Positions 26,748 to 35,297 of a DNA stretch of 44,424 nucleotides are shown here, piece after piece. The position numbers and the translations under genes are program-made. Within the stretch, counting starts at the first letter, position 1. Each line of letters opens with the position of its first letter. Source of the DNA: Kurthia zopfii. GTDB lineage: Bacteria; Bacillota; Bacilli; Bacillales_A; Planococcaceae. The notes under the pieces were generated by a model. The model was given only the letters and a program-made list of their open reading frames with translations, ran no database searches and was not told the DNA's origin. The stretch covers positions 1-44,424 of the forward strand of contig NZ_QFVS01000023.1 in NCBI RefSeq assembly GCF_003143955.1, written 5' to 3'.

Positions 26748-28049
26748 TCATTCATTTTTTAATTTTTTCATATGAATAACTAAGCCAATTACAGTCATTA
26801 TTATTAACGAAACGAGTGCCATCCGACTTGCAAAAGCACCGTGTGATCTCAACATAAACGTAATCGAGCCATAAATTGCTGGCCCTATAATAGAAGAAAC
26901 TTTACCTGAAAAGGCAAAGAGTCCAAAAAACTGACCTTGTTTTTCCACTGGTGAAAGCTCGATAATATACGTTCTTGAAGTAACCCAAATTGAACCGAGC
27001 GCTACGCCAAACATAGCTCCAGCAATCCAGAATAACCATTGTGCTGTTGCTGCCGCCGCGATTACTAACGCCACAACCATAATGATTCCTACATAGGTAA
27101 TTGCTTTATGAGAACCCGCTCTCTTATTAATATACCCAAAAACAAAGGAACCAATAATCGCTGCCACAGTGGATACTAAGTAAAGAAGTATAAATTGACC
27201 AGAAGTAAATGCTAATACTGCTGTCGCATACACCGCCATCATCGCAATTGTTGTAGCTAATGCATCATTTATAAAGAAATATGCGACCATAAATTTAAAT
27301 ATTTTTTTATGCTTTTTCATTTCTTTAAACGTATGGAAAATTTCCTTATATCCCGTTAAGAAATGTACTTTCTCGCGCTTTTCTTTTGGAATGGGATCAT
27401 CTTTATTTATAAAGAATAGCGGTAATGAAAATAGTAAGTATAAAATTGCTGTCGGAATAAATGCTTTGTAGTAATCGCCATCATTTACTAATATGTAGAC
27501 GAGTAATCCTACAATCGTCCCTAAATAGCCTACCGCTACGCCAAAACCAGAGATTAATGGCAGCTCGGATTTAGTCCCTAAACTCGGCATCATCGCATCA
27601 TAAAATACTAGACTCGAGTTATAGAAAAATTTCGCTATGACAAAACTTATGACGACTAAGAACATGCTGATTGGTATGCCGGATTGACTTAGCCCAAAGT
27701 CAATTCCACCGAAAATCCCCATCAAAAATGTAAACAGAATGGAAATGGAAGCAAACCAAACAATCATTTTTTTCTTGAGTCCAGTGCGGTCAATCCACAC
27801 GCCAAATAGCGGGGAGAAGATGACCAAAAACATACTCGCGATTGCGTTCGCATAGGAGATAAAAGTACTTGCTAATTGTTGCTTCTCTGCATTCGTGCCA
27901 ATTGTTTCATCCATATAAAATGGGAAAAACACTGTATTAATATTCGAAGAAAAAATCGTATTGGCAAAATCATAAAACGCCCACGATAAAATAGGTAATG
28001 ATAAATAAAGCGCGATTGGTGACCTTTGTTTATTCTGATTTGTATCTAT
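26748..28049 (-). CDS. UMF1-type MFS transporter with an apparent AUA start
   Basis: 433 aa if begun at ATA 28047-28049. The UMF1 (Atg22-like) family hallmark SWAFYDFANTIFSS at the start of helix 1 lies upstream of every ATG, GTG or TTG in the frame; the first of these (GTG 27930-27932) falls in the middle of helix 1. In-frame TGA lies eight codons before the ATA, and GGAGG sits 8 bases before the ATA, the ideal distance. So either translation starts at AUA or the ATG has mutated (G to A). Twelve helices predicted; substrate unknown. Confidence 0.82.
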   Translation of the reverse strand: MDTNQNKQRSPIALYLSLPILSWAFYDFANTIFSSNINTVFFPFYMDETIGTNAEKQQLASTFISYANAIASMFLVIFSPLFGVWIDRTGLKKKMIVWFASISILFTFLMGIFGGIDFGLSQSGIPISMFLVVISFVIAKFFYNSSLVFYDAMMPSLGTKSELPLISGFGVAVGYLGTIVGLLVYILVNDGDYYKAFIPTAILYLLFSLPLFFINKDDPIPKEKREKVHFLTGYKEIFHTFKEMKKHKKIFKFMVAYFFINDALATTIAMMAVYATAVLAFTSGQFILLYLVSTVAAIIGSFVFGYINKRAGSHKAITYVGIIMVVALVIAAAATAQWLFWIAGAMFGVALGSIWVTSRTYIIELSPVEKQGQFFGLFAFSGKVSSIIGPAIYGSITFMLRSHGAFASRMALVSLIIMTVIGLVIHMKKLKNE

Positions 28050-28180
28050 AGCTTCCGCCTCCTTTAATCATATTGCATAATTCGTTCTCTTAGTACGTAA
28101 TCCCTTCATTATTTACAATTATTTCACAAATTTTTGACATTATTTTTACAATTTCGATTGAATTGTCAATAGATGTTGGC

Positions 28181-28212
28181 AAAAAAAACGCTCCACTTAG
28201 AAGCGAAGCGTT
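28181..28212 (-). terminator. terminator of ykwC
   Basis: Arms AACGCT / AGCGTT with partly paired interior and eight T residues next on the minus strand, 8 bases after the ykwC stop. Confidence 0.75.
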
Positions 28213-28219
28213 TTATTCG

Positions 28220-29086
28220 TTATTTATAGTAAGCAATTAGTGCCTGCGTACCGTTTTCAGCCATTCCTTCATTCACTAATTCATCATATAGTTTTTTCGA
28301 AAGCTCAAGCCCTGGTAAATGTAAGCCCATCAATTCCGCTTCCTCTAAGGCGATTCGCATATCTTTCAAGAAATGCTTAATATAAAATCCTGGTGCTTGA
28401 TCCCCTTTCATCATACGAGGGCCAAGATTACTTAATGACCAAGATCCTGCTGCTCCAGCTTCAATCGATTTTAAAACTGTTTCCAAATCAAGTCCTGCCT
28501 TTTTGCCGTAGACAAGTGCTTCTGCCACACCAATCATATTCGTAGCAATGGCAATTTGATTACACATTTTCGTATGTTGTCCTGCACCCGCTGCACCTTG
28601 ATAAACGATGTTTTGGCCGAATACTTCAAAAATTGGTAGTAGTTGATCGAATACAGATTTCTCCCCGCCAACCATAATTGATAAAGTGCCGTTTTGCGCG
28701 CCGATATCTCCACCAGAAACTGGTGCATCTAAAGCTTTGAATTGATTCTCGCTCGCGTATTGTGCAATTTTCTTCGCTAATACTGGTTGTGAAGTAGTCA
28801 AATCAACAACTACAGCACCTTTTGATAAATTGCTGAAAATACCTGTATCCCCAAAATATACTTCTTCCACATCTGAAGGGTAGCCTACCATCGTAAATAC
28901 GAGATCCGCAGTTCCTACTGCTTCCGCAGCCGTACTATGCCAAATCGCTCCTTTTTCAATAAGTGACTCCGCTTTCGATGCTGTACGTGTGTATATATGT
29001 ACTTCATATTGAGCATTTAATAAATGATGAACGATGCTTTTCCCCATTACACCTGTCCCGATAAACGCAATTGTTTCTTTCTTCAT
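28220..29086 (-). CDS. ykwC: YkwC, beta-hydroxyacid dehydrogenase
   Basis: 288 aa, the length of B. subtilis YkwC. N-terminal Rossmann domain with GTGVMGKS (residues 10-17), substrate motif DAPVSGGDIGAQNGTL, catalytic Lys in GAAGAGQHTKMCNQ, and the C-terminal all-helical domain. NAD(P)-dependent oxidation of a 3-hydroxyacid (3-hydroxyisobutyrate, tartronate semialdehyde or similar); the exact substrate cannot be read. GGGGAG precedes the ATG. Confidence 0.88.
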   Translation of the reverse strand: MKKETIAFIGTGVMGKSIVHHLLNAQYEVHIYTRTASKAESLIEKGAIWHSTAAEAVGTADLVFTMVGYPSDVEEVYFGDTGIFSNLSKGAVVVDLTTSQPVLAKKIAQYASENQFKALDAPVSGGDIGAQNGTLSIMVGGEKSVFDQLLPIFEVFGQNIVYQGAAGAGQHTKMCNQIAIATNMIGVAEALVYGKKAGLDLETVLKSIEAGAAGSWSLSNLGPRMMKGDQAPGFYIKHFLKDMRIALEEAELMGLHLPGLELSKKLYDELVNEGMAENGTQALIAYYK

Positions 29087-29254
29087 ATGAATCTCCCCTT
29101 TGTTTTTTCTTTAGTATAGCGAAATAAGGCAAAAAAAAATAGCAGATAAAATTATCTGCTAAAGAAAGGGGGAAATGAGATTGTTGCTGTGTTCTATAAT
29201 ATATTTCCACCATTTCCTATTATCTAAACCAAAAACGACAAAAATTAATTTGTA

Positions 29255-29440
29255 TTATTTTAAAGTATTACATTCTACGTTGTATTCAGTGTGAACTTCC
29301 TGGTGTTGATAGAGATTGAGTAGATCATCTAGTTTTCTACTTAGTCGAATTGTTTCATCATTCAAGAAGCCTTTTTCTAATCCACATTGAATCATTTTTT
29401 CACGTGTTTGTTCTAATTTCTTCAATACTAACTCTGACAT
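29255..29440 (-). CDS. Spo0E-like aspartyl-phosphate phosphatase
   Basis: 61 aa. The helical hairpin family pattern LEQTREKMIQCGLEKGFLND followed by the signature SRKLDDLLNLY (consensus S-x-x-LD-x-LI-x-Y) is clear. Members dephosphorylate Spo0A~P and thereby delay sporulation. GGTGGAG lies 7-8 bases before the ATG. Single small gene between ykwC and a second small gene; the target Spo0A is inferred from the family. Confidence 0.85.
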   Translation of the reverse strand: MSELVLKKLEQTREKMIQCGLEKGFLNDETIRLSRKLDDLLNLYQHQEVHTEYNVECNTLK

Positions 29441-29529
29441 ATAATCTCTCCACCTTTCTCATCCACGTTCATTATTATACTAGTATTACCAAGTTTTCGG
29501 AAATGAAATTTTCGACATGAATCGACATT

Positions 29530-29718
29530 TTAACTTCTTTCCTCTTCCAAATATTCATATACGACTTTGCCACCTTGCTTAGCAATGCCTCTAAAATATT
29601 TAAAATCTTCTCTTTCTACTAAAATTTCTCTTAATTCATAGAAATTACTTTTATCGACCTCTATTTGTTTGATCTCTCCATTTTTTAATTTCTCTACTAA
29701 ATCGTTCATTTCACTCAT
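29530..29718 (-). CDS. conserved-looking small acidic protein (62 aa)
   Basis: Charged protein (MSEMNDLVEKLKNGEIKQIE..., ending YLEEERS) with helix-strand alternation and no membrane segment or cysteine. AAGGAAG lies 6-7 bases before the ATG, so I think it is translated. I do not recognise the family. A second in-frame ATG occurs at codon 4. Confidence 0.6.
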   Translation of the reverse strand: MSEMNDLVEKLKNGEIKQIEVDKSNFYELREILVEREDFKYFRGIAKQGGKVVYEYLEEERS

Positions 29719-29828
29719 ATTATTACTTCCTTTTTAAATTATTTTTAGCTTCTGCAGTAAATTATTTTACATTATAAGCGTTTTCATGCAAAATGTAAGT
29801 TATTAGTAGACAGAGGAGCTGGTTCATA

Positions 29829-30020
29829 ATGACAACTGCGGAAATTGGAGATATTATTGAATTCCAAGATGGATTAAGAGGGAAAGTTGAGAAAGTAAAC
29901 GAAAACTCTGTAATTGTTGATTTAACAATTATGGAAAACTTCGCATCACTTGAGATGGAAGAAAAAACTGTGATCAACCATAAACGCTACAAAATTATAG
30001 AGAGTTCTTCATCTAAATAA
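29829..30020 (+). CDS. ykvS: YkvS, DUF2187 family protein
   Basis: 63 aa, SH3-like beta barrel expected. IEFQDGLRGKVEKVNENSVIVDLTIMENF and NHKRYKII match B. subtilis YkvS closely. Function unknown; the fold suggests nucleic-acid or ribosome binding, but that is only inference. GAGGAG lies 11 bases before the ATG, and a terminator follows. Confidence 0.88.
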   Translation: MTTAEIGDIIEFQDGLRGKVEKVNENSVIVDLTIMENFASLEMEEKTVINHKRYKIIESSSSK

Positions 30021-30038
30021 GTTTTAAATGTTACACTT

Positions 30039-30067
30039 AATCCGTTCAATTTTGAGCGGATTTTTTT
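30039..30067 (+). terminator. terminator of ykvS
   Basis: Arms AATCCGTTCA / TTGAGCGGATT (one mismatch) and seven T residues ending one base before an ATG (30068) that is therefore unlikely to be used as a start. Confidence 0.85.
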
Positions 30068-30082
30068 ATGGAGGGAATCATT

Positions 30083-30679
30083 TTGAAAAAACTATTTATA
30101 CCCGTTTTATTGTTATCAACACTCTTTATGTTTATTAGCTTCAAACAACTTGAATATTTTTGGTTTCTCTATACACTTACCCTAATCATCGGCATCATAT
30201 TAGCTGTTTTAAATGGACAAATTATGAATATTCTCCCTTTTTCTCGTTGTTTATTCATAGGACTCGCTTTAGGTCTAATAGGTTACATCGGATTTAAAGT
30301 TTTTTATACTTTTTTACCTCAAATTTCTATTGTAGCATTTAATAATGTCCAACAATTGCTTGAAACGTATTCTCCCACTTATTTTTGGCAATATTTTTTA
30401 CTAATCGTCATCATCGTTGTAGGAGAAGAATTGCTATGGCGAGGGTATATTCAACAAATATTTAAAAATTACTTTCCTACAACTGTTGCGGTAATTCTCT
30501 CATCCATACATTTTTCATTGGCTTTATTACTGTGCGGATACTATATTGGTGCGTTAGCAGCATTTTTATCAAGTATAGTTTTCGGAGGAATTTACGAAAA
30601 GATAAAAAGTATGTCACTTTTAATCATTGCACATTTAGTTCTCGTGATTCTACTCTTTATTTTATTACCACTTTATTAA
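30083..30679 (+). CDS. CPBP-family intramembrane protease-like protein
   Basis: 198 aa, about six membrane helices. Motif 1 EELLWR (EExxxR) at residues 115-120 and motif 2 SSIHF with His143 match the CPBP/Rce1-like family (PF02517); the third His is present in IIAHLV but the Asn/Asp usually four residues later is Val. ATG 30068 follows the poly-T of the upstream terminator with no ribosome site, while TTG 30083 has GGAGGG 7 bases upstream, so I start there. Bacterial members act in bacteriocin immunity or protein processing; the role here is unknown. Confidence 0.78.
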   Translation: MKKLFIPVLLLSTLFMFISFKQLEYFWFLYTLTLIIGIILAVLNGQIMNILPFSRCLFIGLALGLIGYIGFKVFYTFLPQISIVAFNNVQQLLETYSPTYFWQYFLLIVIIVVGEELLWRGYIQQIFKNYFPTTVAVILSSIHFSLALLLCGYYIGALAAFLSSIVFGGIYEKIKSMSLLIIAHLVLVILLFILLPLY

Positions 30680-30709
30680 AATGTAAAACATTACCATAGA
30701 ACAAAAATA

Positions 30710-30773
30710 AAAACGACTATTTATGCTTAATCCCCCTATTTTAAAAGGGTATTTAGACATATAAAGTCGTTTT
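30710..30773. terminator. bidirectional terminator between the CPBP and MarR genes
   Basis: Arms AAAACGACT / AGTCGTTTT enclose a partly paired interior with a CCCCCTATTTTAAAAGGGT hairpin at its top. A-rich and T-rich flanks allow use on both strands. Confidence 0.7.
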
Positions 30774-30782
30774 GCACTCAAA

Positions 30783-31229
30783 TTAATAAGATAAATCTTT
30801 TACAGAAAGTCCTAATTTTTTTAGCAATTCAATTGCTTCATCTTTTTCGTCCGGCGTAAGGCCATTCGTTAATTCATGAAGCTCTTTTTCATGTCTTGGG
30901 AACAACTCTGCCATAAATGCAGATCCTTCATCAGAAATCTCCGCATACGTAATTCTACGATCCGATGGGCAAGCTGTACGCGTAATATAGCCACGCTTCT
31001 CCAATTTATCAACTACATATGTTATAGATCCACTCGCTAAAAGAATTTTACTACCTATTTTTTGCAATGGTTGGCGACCTTTATGATATAAAAGCTCCAA
31101 AACTGCAAATTCAGTTGGATTTACTTTATTTTCTTGGAAAAATTGATTCGTCACTTCATTAATCGCTTTATGAGCGCGTGACAGTACAATATATAATTTT
31201 AATGATTGTTTTACTTCTTCAGAAGTCAT
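30783..31229 (-). CDS. MarR-family transcriptional regulator
   Basis: 148 aa. Winged HTH: LTEFAVLELLYHKGRQP-type helix region (NPTEFAVLELLYHKG), recognition helix KILLASGSITYVVDKLEKRG and wing ACPSDRRITYAEISDEG. Overall it resembles the MhqR/YkvE group, quinone- or electrophile-responsive repressors, and ykv neighbours support that, but I leave the symbol open. Upstream in-frame ATGs (31256, 31238) lack spacing to a ribosome site; ATG 31227-31229 has AAGGA 8 bases upstream. A near-consensus promoter precedes it. Confidence 0.85.
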   Translation of the reverse strand: MTSEEVKQSLKLYIVLSRAHKAINEVTNQFFQENKVNPTEFAVLELLYHKGRQPLQKIGSKILLASGSITYVVDKLEKRGYITRTACPSDRRITYAEISDEGSAFMAELFPRHEKELHELTNGLTPDEKDEAIELLKKLGLSVKDLSY

Positions 31230-31263
31230 ATTCCTCATCCTTATCTTCCGATTCATTTCGTCT

Positions 31264-31293
31264 ATTATATCCGTTAATCGTTTTCTTTGTCAA
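31264..31293 (-). promoter_or_regulatory. sigma-A promoter of the MarR gene
   Basis: TTGACA (31288-31293), 18-bp spacer, TATAAT (31264-31269) on the minus strand, 35 bp before the chosen start. Confidence 0.8.
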
Positions 31294-31299
31294 AAAGGG

Positions 31300-31560
31300 A
31301 TGTACTTTTGTCGATTATTGTCAGTATTTCCTTACATTAATTCCATTCGAGTGATTCGCAAAGTAAGCCTTCACGCGAAAATACTTTTTGACGATGCAGA
31401 AGTATGCTCTCATGTACATGACTTGATTCGTCGTTTAGACGGCCTTGTAGACTTTATTATTATGGGCGAGGGTTGATTATTCATTTATTGCGTTACTACG
31501 TCCTATTGAAGGTAAATTAGCTTTACATGATGTACCCGATCTTTGCTATTTAGAAGCAAT
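31300..31560 (+). pseudogene. remnant of a radical-SAM / B12-binding-domain protein gene
   Basis: The plus strand reads ...LRRLDGLVDFIIMGEG-like (IRRLDGLVDFIIMGEG) up to TGA 31474-31476; removing one T there restores the frame as DYSFIALLRPIEGK then LALHDVPDLCYLE. GEGD/E followed by a VPxLxY motif is typical of the cobalamin-binding N-domain of radical-SAM proteins. The radical-SAM CxxxCxxC part is absent and the fragment runs into a terminator. I read it as a frameshifted, truncated relic. Confidence 0.42.
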
Positions 31561-31563
31561 CGA

Positions 31564-31606
31564 AAAACCGTTCCACACATTGTATATACATGTGTGAAAC
31601 GGTTTT
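31564..31606. terminator. terminator of ktrD (bidirectional)
   Basis: 16-bp arms AAAACCGTTCCACACA / TGTGTGAAACGGTTTT with one wobble pair; T-runs are present on both sides. It begins 5 bases past the ktrD stop. Confidence 0.88.
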
Positions 31607-31610
31607 ATTT

Positions 31611-32963
31611 TTAGCCGATAATAACACGCTCTTTTGGATAATGATATTTCGGTTTTTCGCCTTTACCACCTAGAGAATATAGGAATGAAATCAACCCTAC
31701 ACGACCTACGAACATTAAGATCATAATAATGACCTTCCCTGGCGAGGAGAGATCCGTCGTTATTCCAAGCGACATCCCACAAGTTCCGAATGCAGATGTG
31801 ATCTCAAAAATGATTTGAAGTAATGTAGCACTTTTCTCTGTTAATAATAAAATCATTGTAGAAACTAGCACCATTGTAGAAGCTAAAATAATAACTACAT
31901 AGGAACGATAAACATCGATCAAGTATATTTCTCGTCCGAATACTTGAATTTCATCCTTGCCTCTCGCAAAGTTTATTAAGAACAACACAGCAATCGCAAA
32001 AGTCGTCGTTCGAATCCCCCCACCTACTGAACTAGGTGAAGCTCCAATAAACATCATAAAACTCAAAAAAATATCGGTCGTTTCTGTGAATTTTGATACA
32101 TCAAAAGTCGTCAAACCAGCAGAACGAGTCGAAACGGAATGGAACATACTGGCGAAAAGCATTTTATGCCAGGACATATCTTTAAATGCATTGAATGATT
32201 CCACAATTAGAATTCCTAAAGTACCAACTACAAATAAAGCTGCATACGTTGTTGTCGTAATTTTAGTGAAAAGTGAGAAACGGAATCTTTTTTGTTCCTT
32301 ATTCAATAGGAAATATTTAATTTCAATTAATACTGGGAAACCGATTGCTCCCAGTGTAATCAAAATCATGTTGATTGTCTGGACAAAATAATCATCCGCA
32401 TAAACGGCCAATGAACGTCCTGTAATATCGAATCCTCCATTAGTAGTTGCTGATATCGCTGTAAATACACCGTGTAATACCGATTCTTTAAATGAATCAT
32501 AGTACTGCGTAAAATAGAGCGTTAAAATCATCGCACCTACCGCTTCAATAAGGAAAAGAATTTTAATGATTTCTTTTATTAAATTTACAACGCCTGATAA
32601 ATTATATTGGTTATGATCAACCATGATTAATTGTCTTTCTCTTAAGCCAATTTTCTTCCCAACTATTAGCCAGACAAATGTACCAAGCGACATGATACCG
32701 ATTGCTCCGAGCTGTAACACTACAAGTAGCATGATGATCCCAAATACCGAGTAAGTTTCACTTATGTCAAAAACAGTTAAACCCGTTACACTTACCGCAC
32801 TTACAGCCGTAAACAGACTATCCAGTAAGGAAACATGGACACCATCTTTATGTACCCCCGGTAATCTTAGTAAAATAAATGATATCGCAATCGCAATAAA
32901 ATAATAGGATACTATCGCTTGGAAAGGTGTGGATCGCTTATTAATATCTTTAGCTGTCCCCAT
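31611..32963 (-). CDS. ktrD: KtrD-like K+ channel subunit (TrkH/Ktr family)
   Basis: 450-aa membrane protein with four M1-P-M2 repeats. Pore glycines are visible in AVSVTGLT (about 56-63), ATTNGGFD, STRSAGLTT and ITSAFGTCGMSLG; the glycine-rich SSVGGGIRTTT segment is the hydrophobic/flexible loop of helix M2 of domain 3. Size and sequence fit KtrB/KtrD proteins. It should pair with the KtrC ring encoded 30 kb away (284-943), giving a KtrCD-type low-affinity, Na+-stimulated K+ uptake channel. GGAGAGGG lies before the ATG. Confidence 0.9.
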   Translation of the reverse strand: MGTAKDINKRSTPFQAIVSYYFIAIAISFILLRLPGVHKDGVHVSLLDSLFTAVSAVSVTGLTVFDISETYSVFGIIMLLVVLQLGAIGIMSLGTFVWLIVGKKIGLRERQLIMVDHNQYNLSGVVNLIKEIIKILFLIEAVGAMILTLYFTQYYDSFKESVLHGVFTAISATTNGGFDITGRSLAVYADDYFVQTINMILITLGAIGFPVLIEIKYFLLNKEQKRFRFSLFTKITTTTYAALFVVGTLGILIVESFNAFKDMSWHKMLFASMFHSVSTRSAGLTTFDVSKFTETTDIFLSFMMFIGASPSSVGGGIRTTTFAIAVLFLINFARGKDEIQVFGREIYLIDVYRSYVVIILASTMVLVSTMILLLTEKSATLLQIIFEITSAFGTCGMSLGITTDLSSPGKVIIMILMFVGRVGLISFLYSLGGKGEKPKYHYPKERVIIG

Positions 32964-33180
32964 GTTTGACCCTCTCCATTCTTCACTTCACAAATTATTG
33001 TTATTTTTTAGTAATTTATTTTTTTCAATACTTCATTTTAACTCAAAATACTATAATGGCAAACATTTTCTCGGATTTTTCAACGCCGCTCATTTCATCT
33101 ACCAATTAATTATAAAATAACCTTTTAACGGTAAAAGATGGTATTATAGGTTTATTATAACGAAATAAGGGGGAAAGCCG

Positions 33181-33861
33181 ATGCTTCGCTCATTAAAGCC
33201 TTTATTAATACAACCAGCTTACAAACTTCAAGAGAATAATAGTTTATTTACTTTAACTGCTCATCAATATGATGAATATAGTCAGTTGGAGAAAAAGTAC
33301 GAAGCGTTAGTCCTCTCAACCCCCCCGCTTGTACAAAATACGCCCTATATATTAGAATTTTGCCGCGATTGTTATTTCAAATTTACGATTCCGGATTCGG
33401 ATTTATTTGAAGATACGATGCAAACACTAATCTATAGTACACGCCACTCTTTAATGCGCGTCATTTTTAAAACGACCAATATAAAAAAAGTATTAAATGA
33501 TTTCGGCGGCGACAAGGATTCTTCCTTTATTTTTTCACAGATTTTACATAAGAAAATTTTCCAATGGCATTCAGAATTAGATGGTATGGATGTATTAACA
33601 AAAGAACTACTCTCTACTATTTCACATAAGAATGTCGATATTCGTCCTCTATATTTGGAACAATATTCAACAATAGAACCATACCCGAAAAAACTCGCAG
33701 CCATACAACAACAGATTGCGAAAAAATATAATAATTCATTTCTAGAGTGTCCTGAAATTTTAGAAACGTATATTCTTGAAGCTTACAAACAAACAAATTC
33801 ATTTATATACTATGGCCAAATTGTAAAAATGGAGGTGACGTATGAAGACTCAAGACCTTGA
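33181..33861 (+). CDS. uncharacterised protein, first gene of a two-gene unit
   Basis: 226 aa, cytoplasmic by composition (no signal or membrane helix). I do not recognise a family. Notable segments: LEFCRDCYFKFTIPDSDLFEDT (two Cys, CxxC-like spacing C-R-D-C), a helical C-terminal half, and FLECPEILETYILEAYKQT. GGGGG lies 7-9 bases before the ATG and the end overlaps the next gene by 20 bp, so the two are coupled. No homologous domain seen elsewhere in the window. Confidence 0.75.
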   Translation: MLRSLKPLLIQPAYKLQENNSLFTLTAHQYDEYSQLEKKYEALVLSTPPLVQNTPYILEFCRDCYFKFTIPDSDLFEDTMQTLIYSTRHSLMRVIFKTTNIKKVLNDFGGDKDSSFIFSQILHKKIFQWHSELDGMDVLTKELLSTISHKNVDIRPLYLEQYSTIEPYPKKLAAIQQQIAKKYNNSFLECPEILETYILEAYKQTNSFIYYGQIVKMEVTYEDSRP

Positions 33862-35143
33862 CGATATAGAACTCAAGTCGAATTCATTACATATTCTTTT
33901 TGAAGAATATAAAATTGCAAAATCAAATAATAACATCGAACTTGAATTATCTTCATTAATGCAATTATTAGAGCAATCATTCCTTATATTTGAGGAATAT
34001 TTAATCTTTGATTTCTTTGAGTACTGTGAGAATCTTTGTTACGAATTGAATAACGGTAAGCATTTAACGCGACTTTACGAATTAATCGCATTAGTTTATT
34101 ACAAACAAAAAGATTTTGACCAAGCAATTAAGTTTTATAAAATCGGTCTAAAAATTGCGATTCATTGTGAACTGCATGACCTCGCCTGCAAAATCTATTG
34201 CCATATCGCACGTTGCCTAATTCAAAAGAAGCAACTTGAGGATGCTCTTCGTTTTGCACAAGCTGCACAATGTATGATTAAAACTTTTTCTATTTCGAAT
34301 CAATCAGTCATTATTCGATTCCATATCGAATATTCGGAAATTTTATACTTACTTGATCATAGAGAACTTTCAGTTGAAAATTTCAAATACCTTGAAAATA
34401 TTCTTACATTAGACAATTTATTTGGTGAGAAGGCAAATATTTATTGGATGATTGCTAAGGGATATTCTAAAGAAAGGGACTATGAAATTGAATATAACGC
34501 CTTAATTGAATGTTATAACTGTTTAATGATGACTGGTCATTTCCAAAAGCAAATCGACGTTTTAGAAGCTCTATTAAATTGTCCGGCAAAAAGTAAAACT
34601 TCAGCAGAACAAAATAGCTTTATGAATAAACAACAAAAGCTACTCACCTATTTACAAAAACTTTCAAATTCTTTTTCATTCAAAAAATTATTCCAAAAAT
34701 TCGATGATTTTTATATGAGCTATGATAAAATCCCAAAAGCATTGGATGAAGAAGCTTTCAACATCATTTGTAATGAATGGATCAATGATCAACCTCATTT
34801 ATTCTTATTCACACTCGATGATCTGGATGAACTAGAGATGGATGAAATTATCAAAAAATATTCGTTTGTTGTAGATATTTTTCATACAATATCCGATCCA
34901 AATATCATTTCTGTTTGCGGATTCTTTAATAATCAATTATTTTTCCTATTTAAGAATACGACTTACGAAAGAATTAATTATCAACTGCCTCGATTTTTAC
35001 AAACTGTTGAGCAACAGGTCGGTACGATTACTTTCGCTCACGTCATAGCCGATGATTCTCTTGCCAACAATGAACGAGCATTGTATAGCGCAGCTTATGC
35101 ACAGCATTATTATAAAACTAAAGCAAAATTAAAAATGTCATAG
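33842..35143 (+). CDS. TPR protein with a degenerate GGDEF-like C-terminal domain
   Basis: 433 aa, soluble. Residues 75-145 carry tetratricopeptide-like repeats (YYKQKDFDQAIKFYKIGLKIA; ALRFAQAAQCMI), and helical repeats continue to about 285. Residues 318-425 follow the strand order of a GGDEF domain: LFLFTLDDLDEL (position of the metal-binding LDLD), VCGFFNNQLFFLF (position of the RYGGDEF hairpin), TITFAHV (position of TVSIGV) and ERALYSAAYAQHYY (position of ADEALYxAK). No catalytic GGDEF residues remain. GGAGGTG lies 4 bases before the ATG. Could be a scaffold or c-di-GMP/nucleotide-insensitive relic; inference only. Confidence 0.78.
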   Translation: MKTQDLDDIELKSNSLHILFEEYKIAKSNNNIELELSSLMQLLEQSFLIFEEYLIFDFFEYCENLCYELNNGKHLTRLYELIALVYYKQKDFDQAIKFYKIGLKIAIHCELHDLACKIYCHIARCLIQKKQLEDALRFAQAAQCMIKTFSISNQSVIIRFHIEYSEILYLLDHRELSVENFKYLENILTLDNLFGEKANIYWMIAKGYSKERDYEIEYNALIECYNCLMMTGHFQKQIDVLEALLNCPAKSKTSAEQNSFMNKQQKLLTYLQKLSNSFSFKKLFQKFDDFYMSYDKIPKALDEEAFNIICNEWINDQPHLFLFTLDDLDELEMDEIIKKYSFVVDIFHTISDPNIISVCGFFNNQLFFLFKNTTYERINYQLPRFLQTVEQQVGTITFAHVIADDSLANNERALYSAAYAQHYYKTKAKLKMS

Positions 35144-35153
35144 CTACACGACT

Positions 35154-35207
35154 CCATTCGTTATTCTACGTATCTTTTTCCCGTAGATTTCGAATGGTTT
35201 TTATTTT
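35154..35207 (+). terminator. terminator of the two-gene TPR unit
   Basis: Arms CCATTCG/CGAATGG with inner CTACG/CGTAG, then TTTTTATTTT. Confidence 0.82.
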
Positions 35208-35245
35208 CAAAAACCCTTTTTAAGATCCCGATAAATCTTATAGAA

Positions 35246-35286
35246 CATAAAAAGAGCGCTGATCATCATTTGACGACCAGCACTCT
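35246..35286 (-). terminator. terminator of the TerC-family gene
   Basis: 16-bp arms with two mismatches (AGAGTGCTGGTCGTCA on the minus strand) and TTTTTATG after, 11 bases past the stop. Confidence 0.85.
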
Positions 35287-35297
35287 GAAAAAAAGAA

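Noticed and set aside
31300-31476. 58-codon ORF as an independent small gene
   Set aside because: It ends at a frameshift and continues in another frame with family-like sequence, so a pseudogene reading fits better.
31957-32391. 144-codon plus-strand ORF opposite ktrD
   Set aside because: Shadow frame of a well-conserved membrane protein; no start signals.
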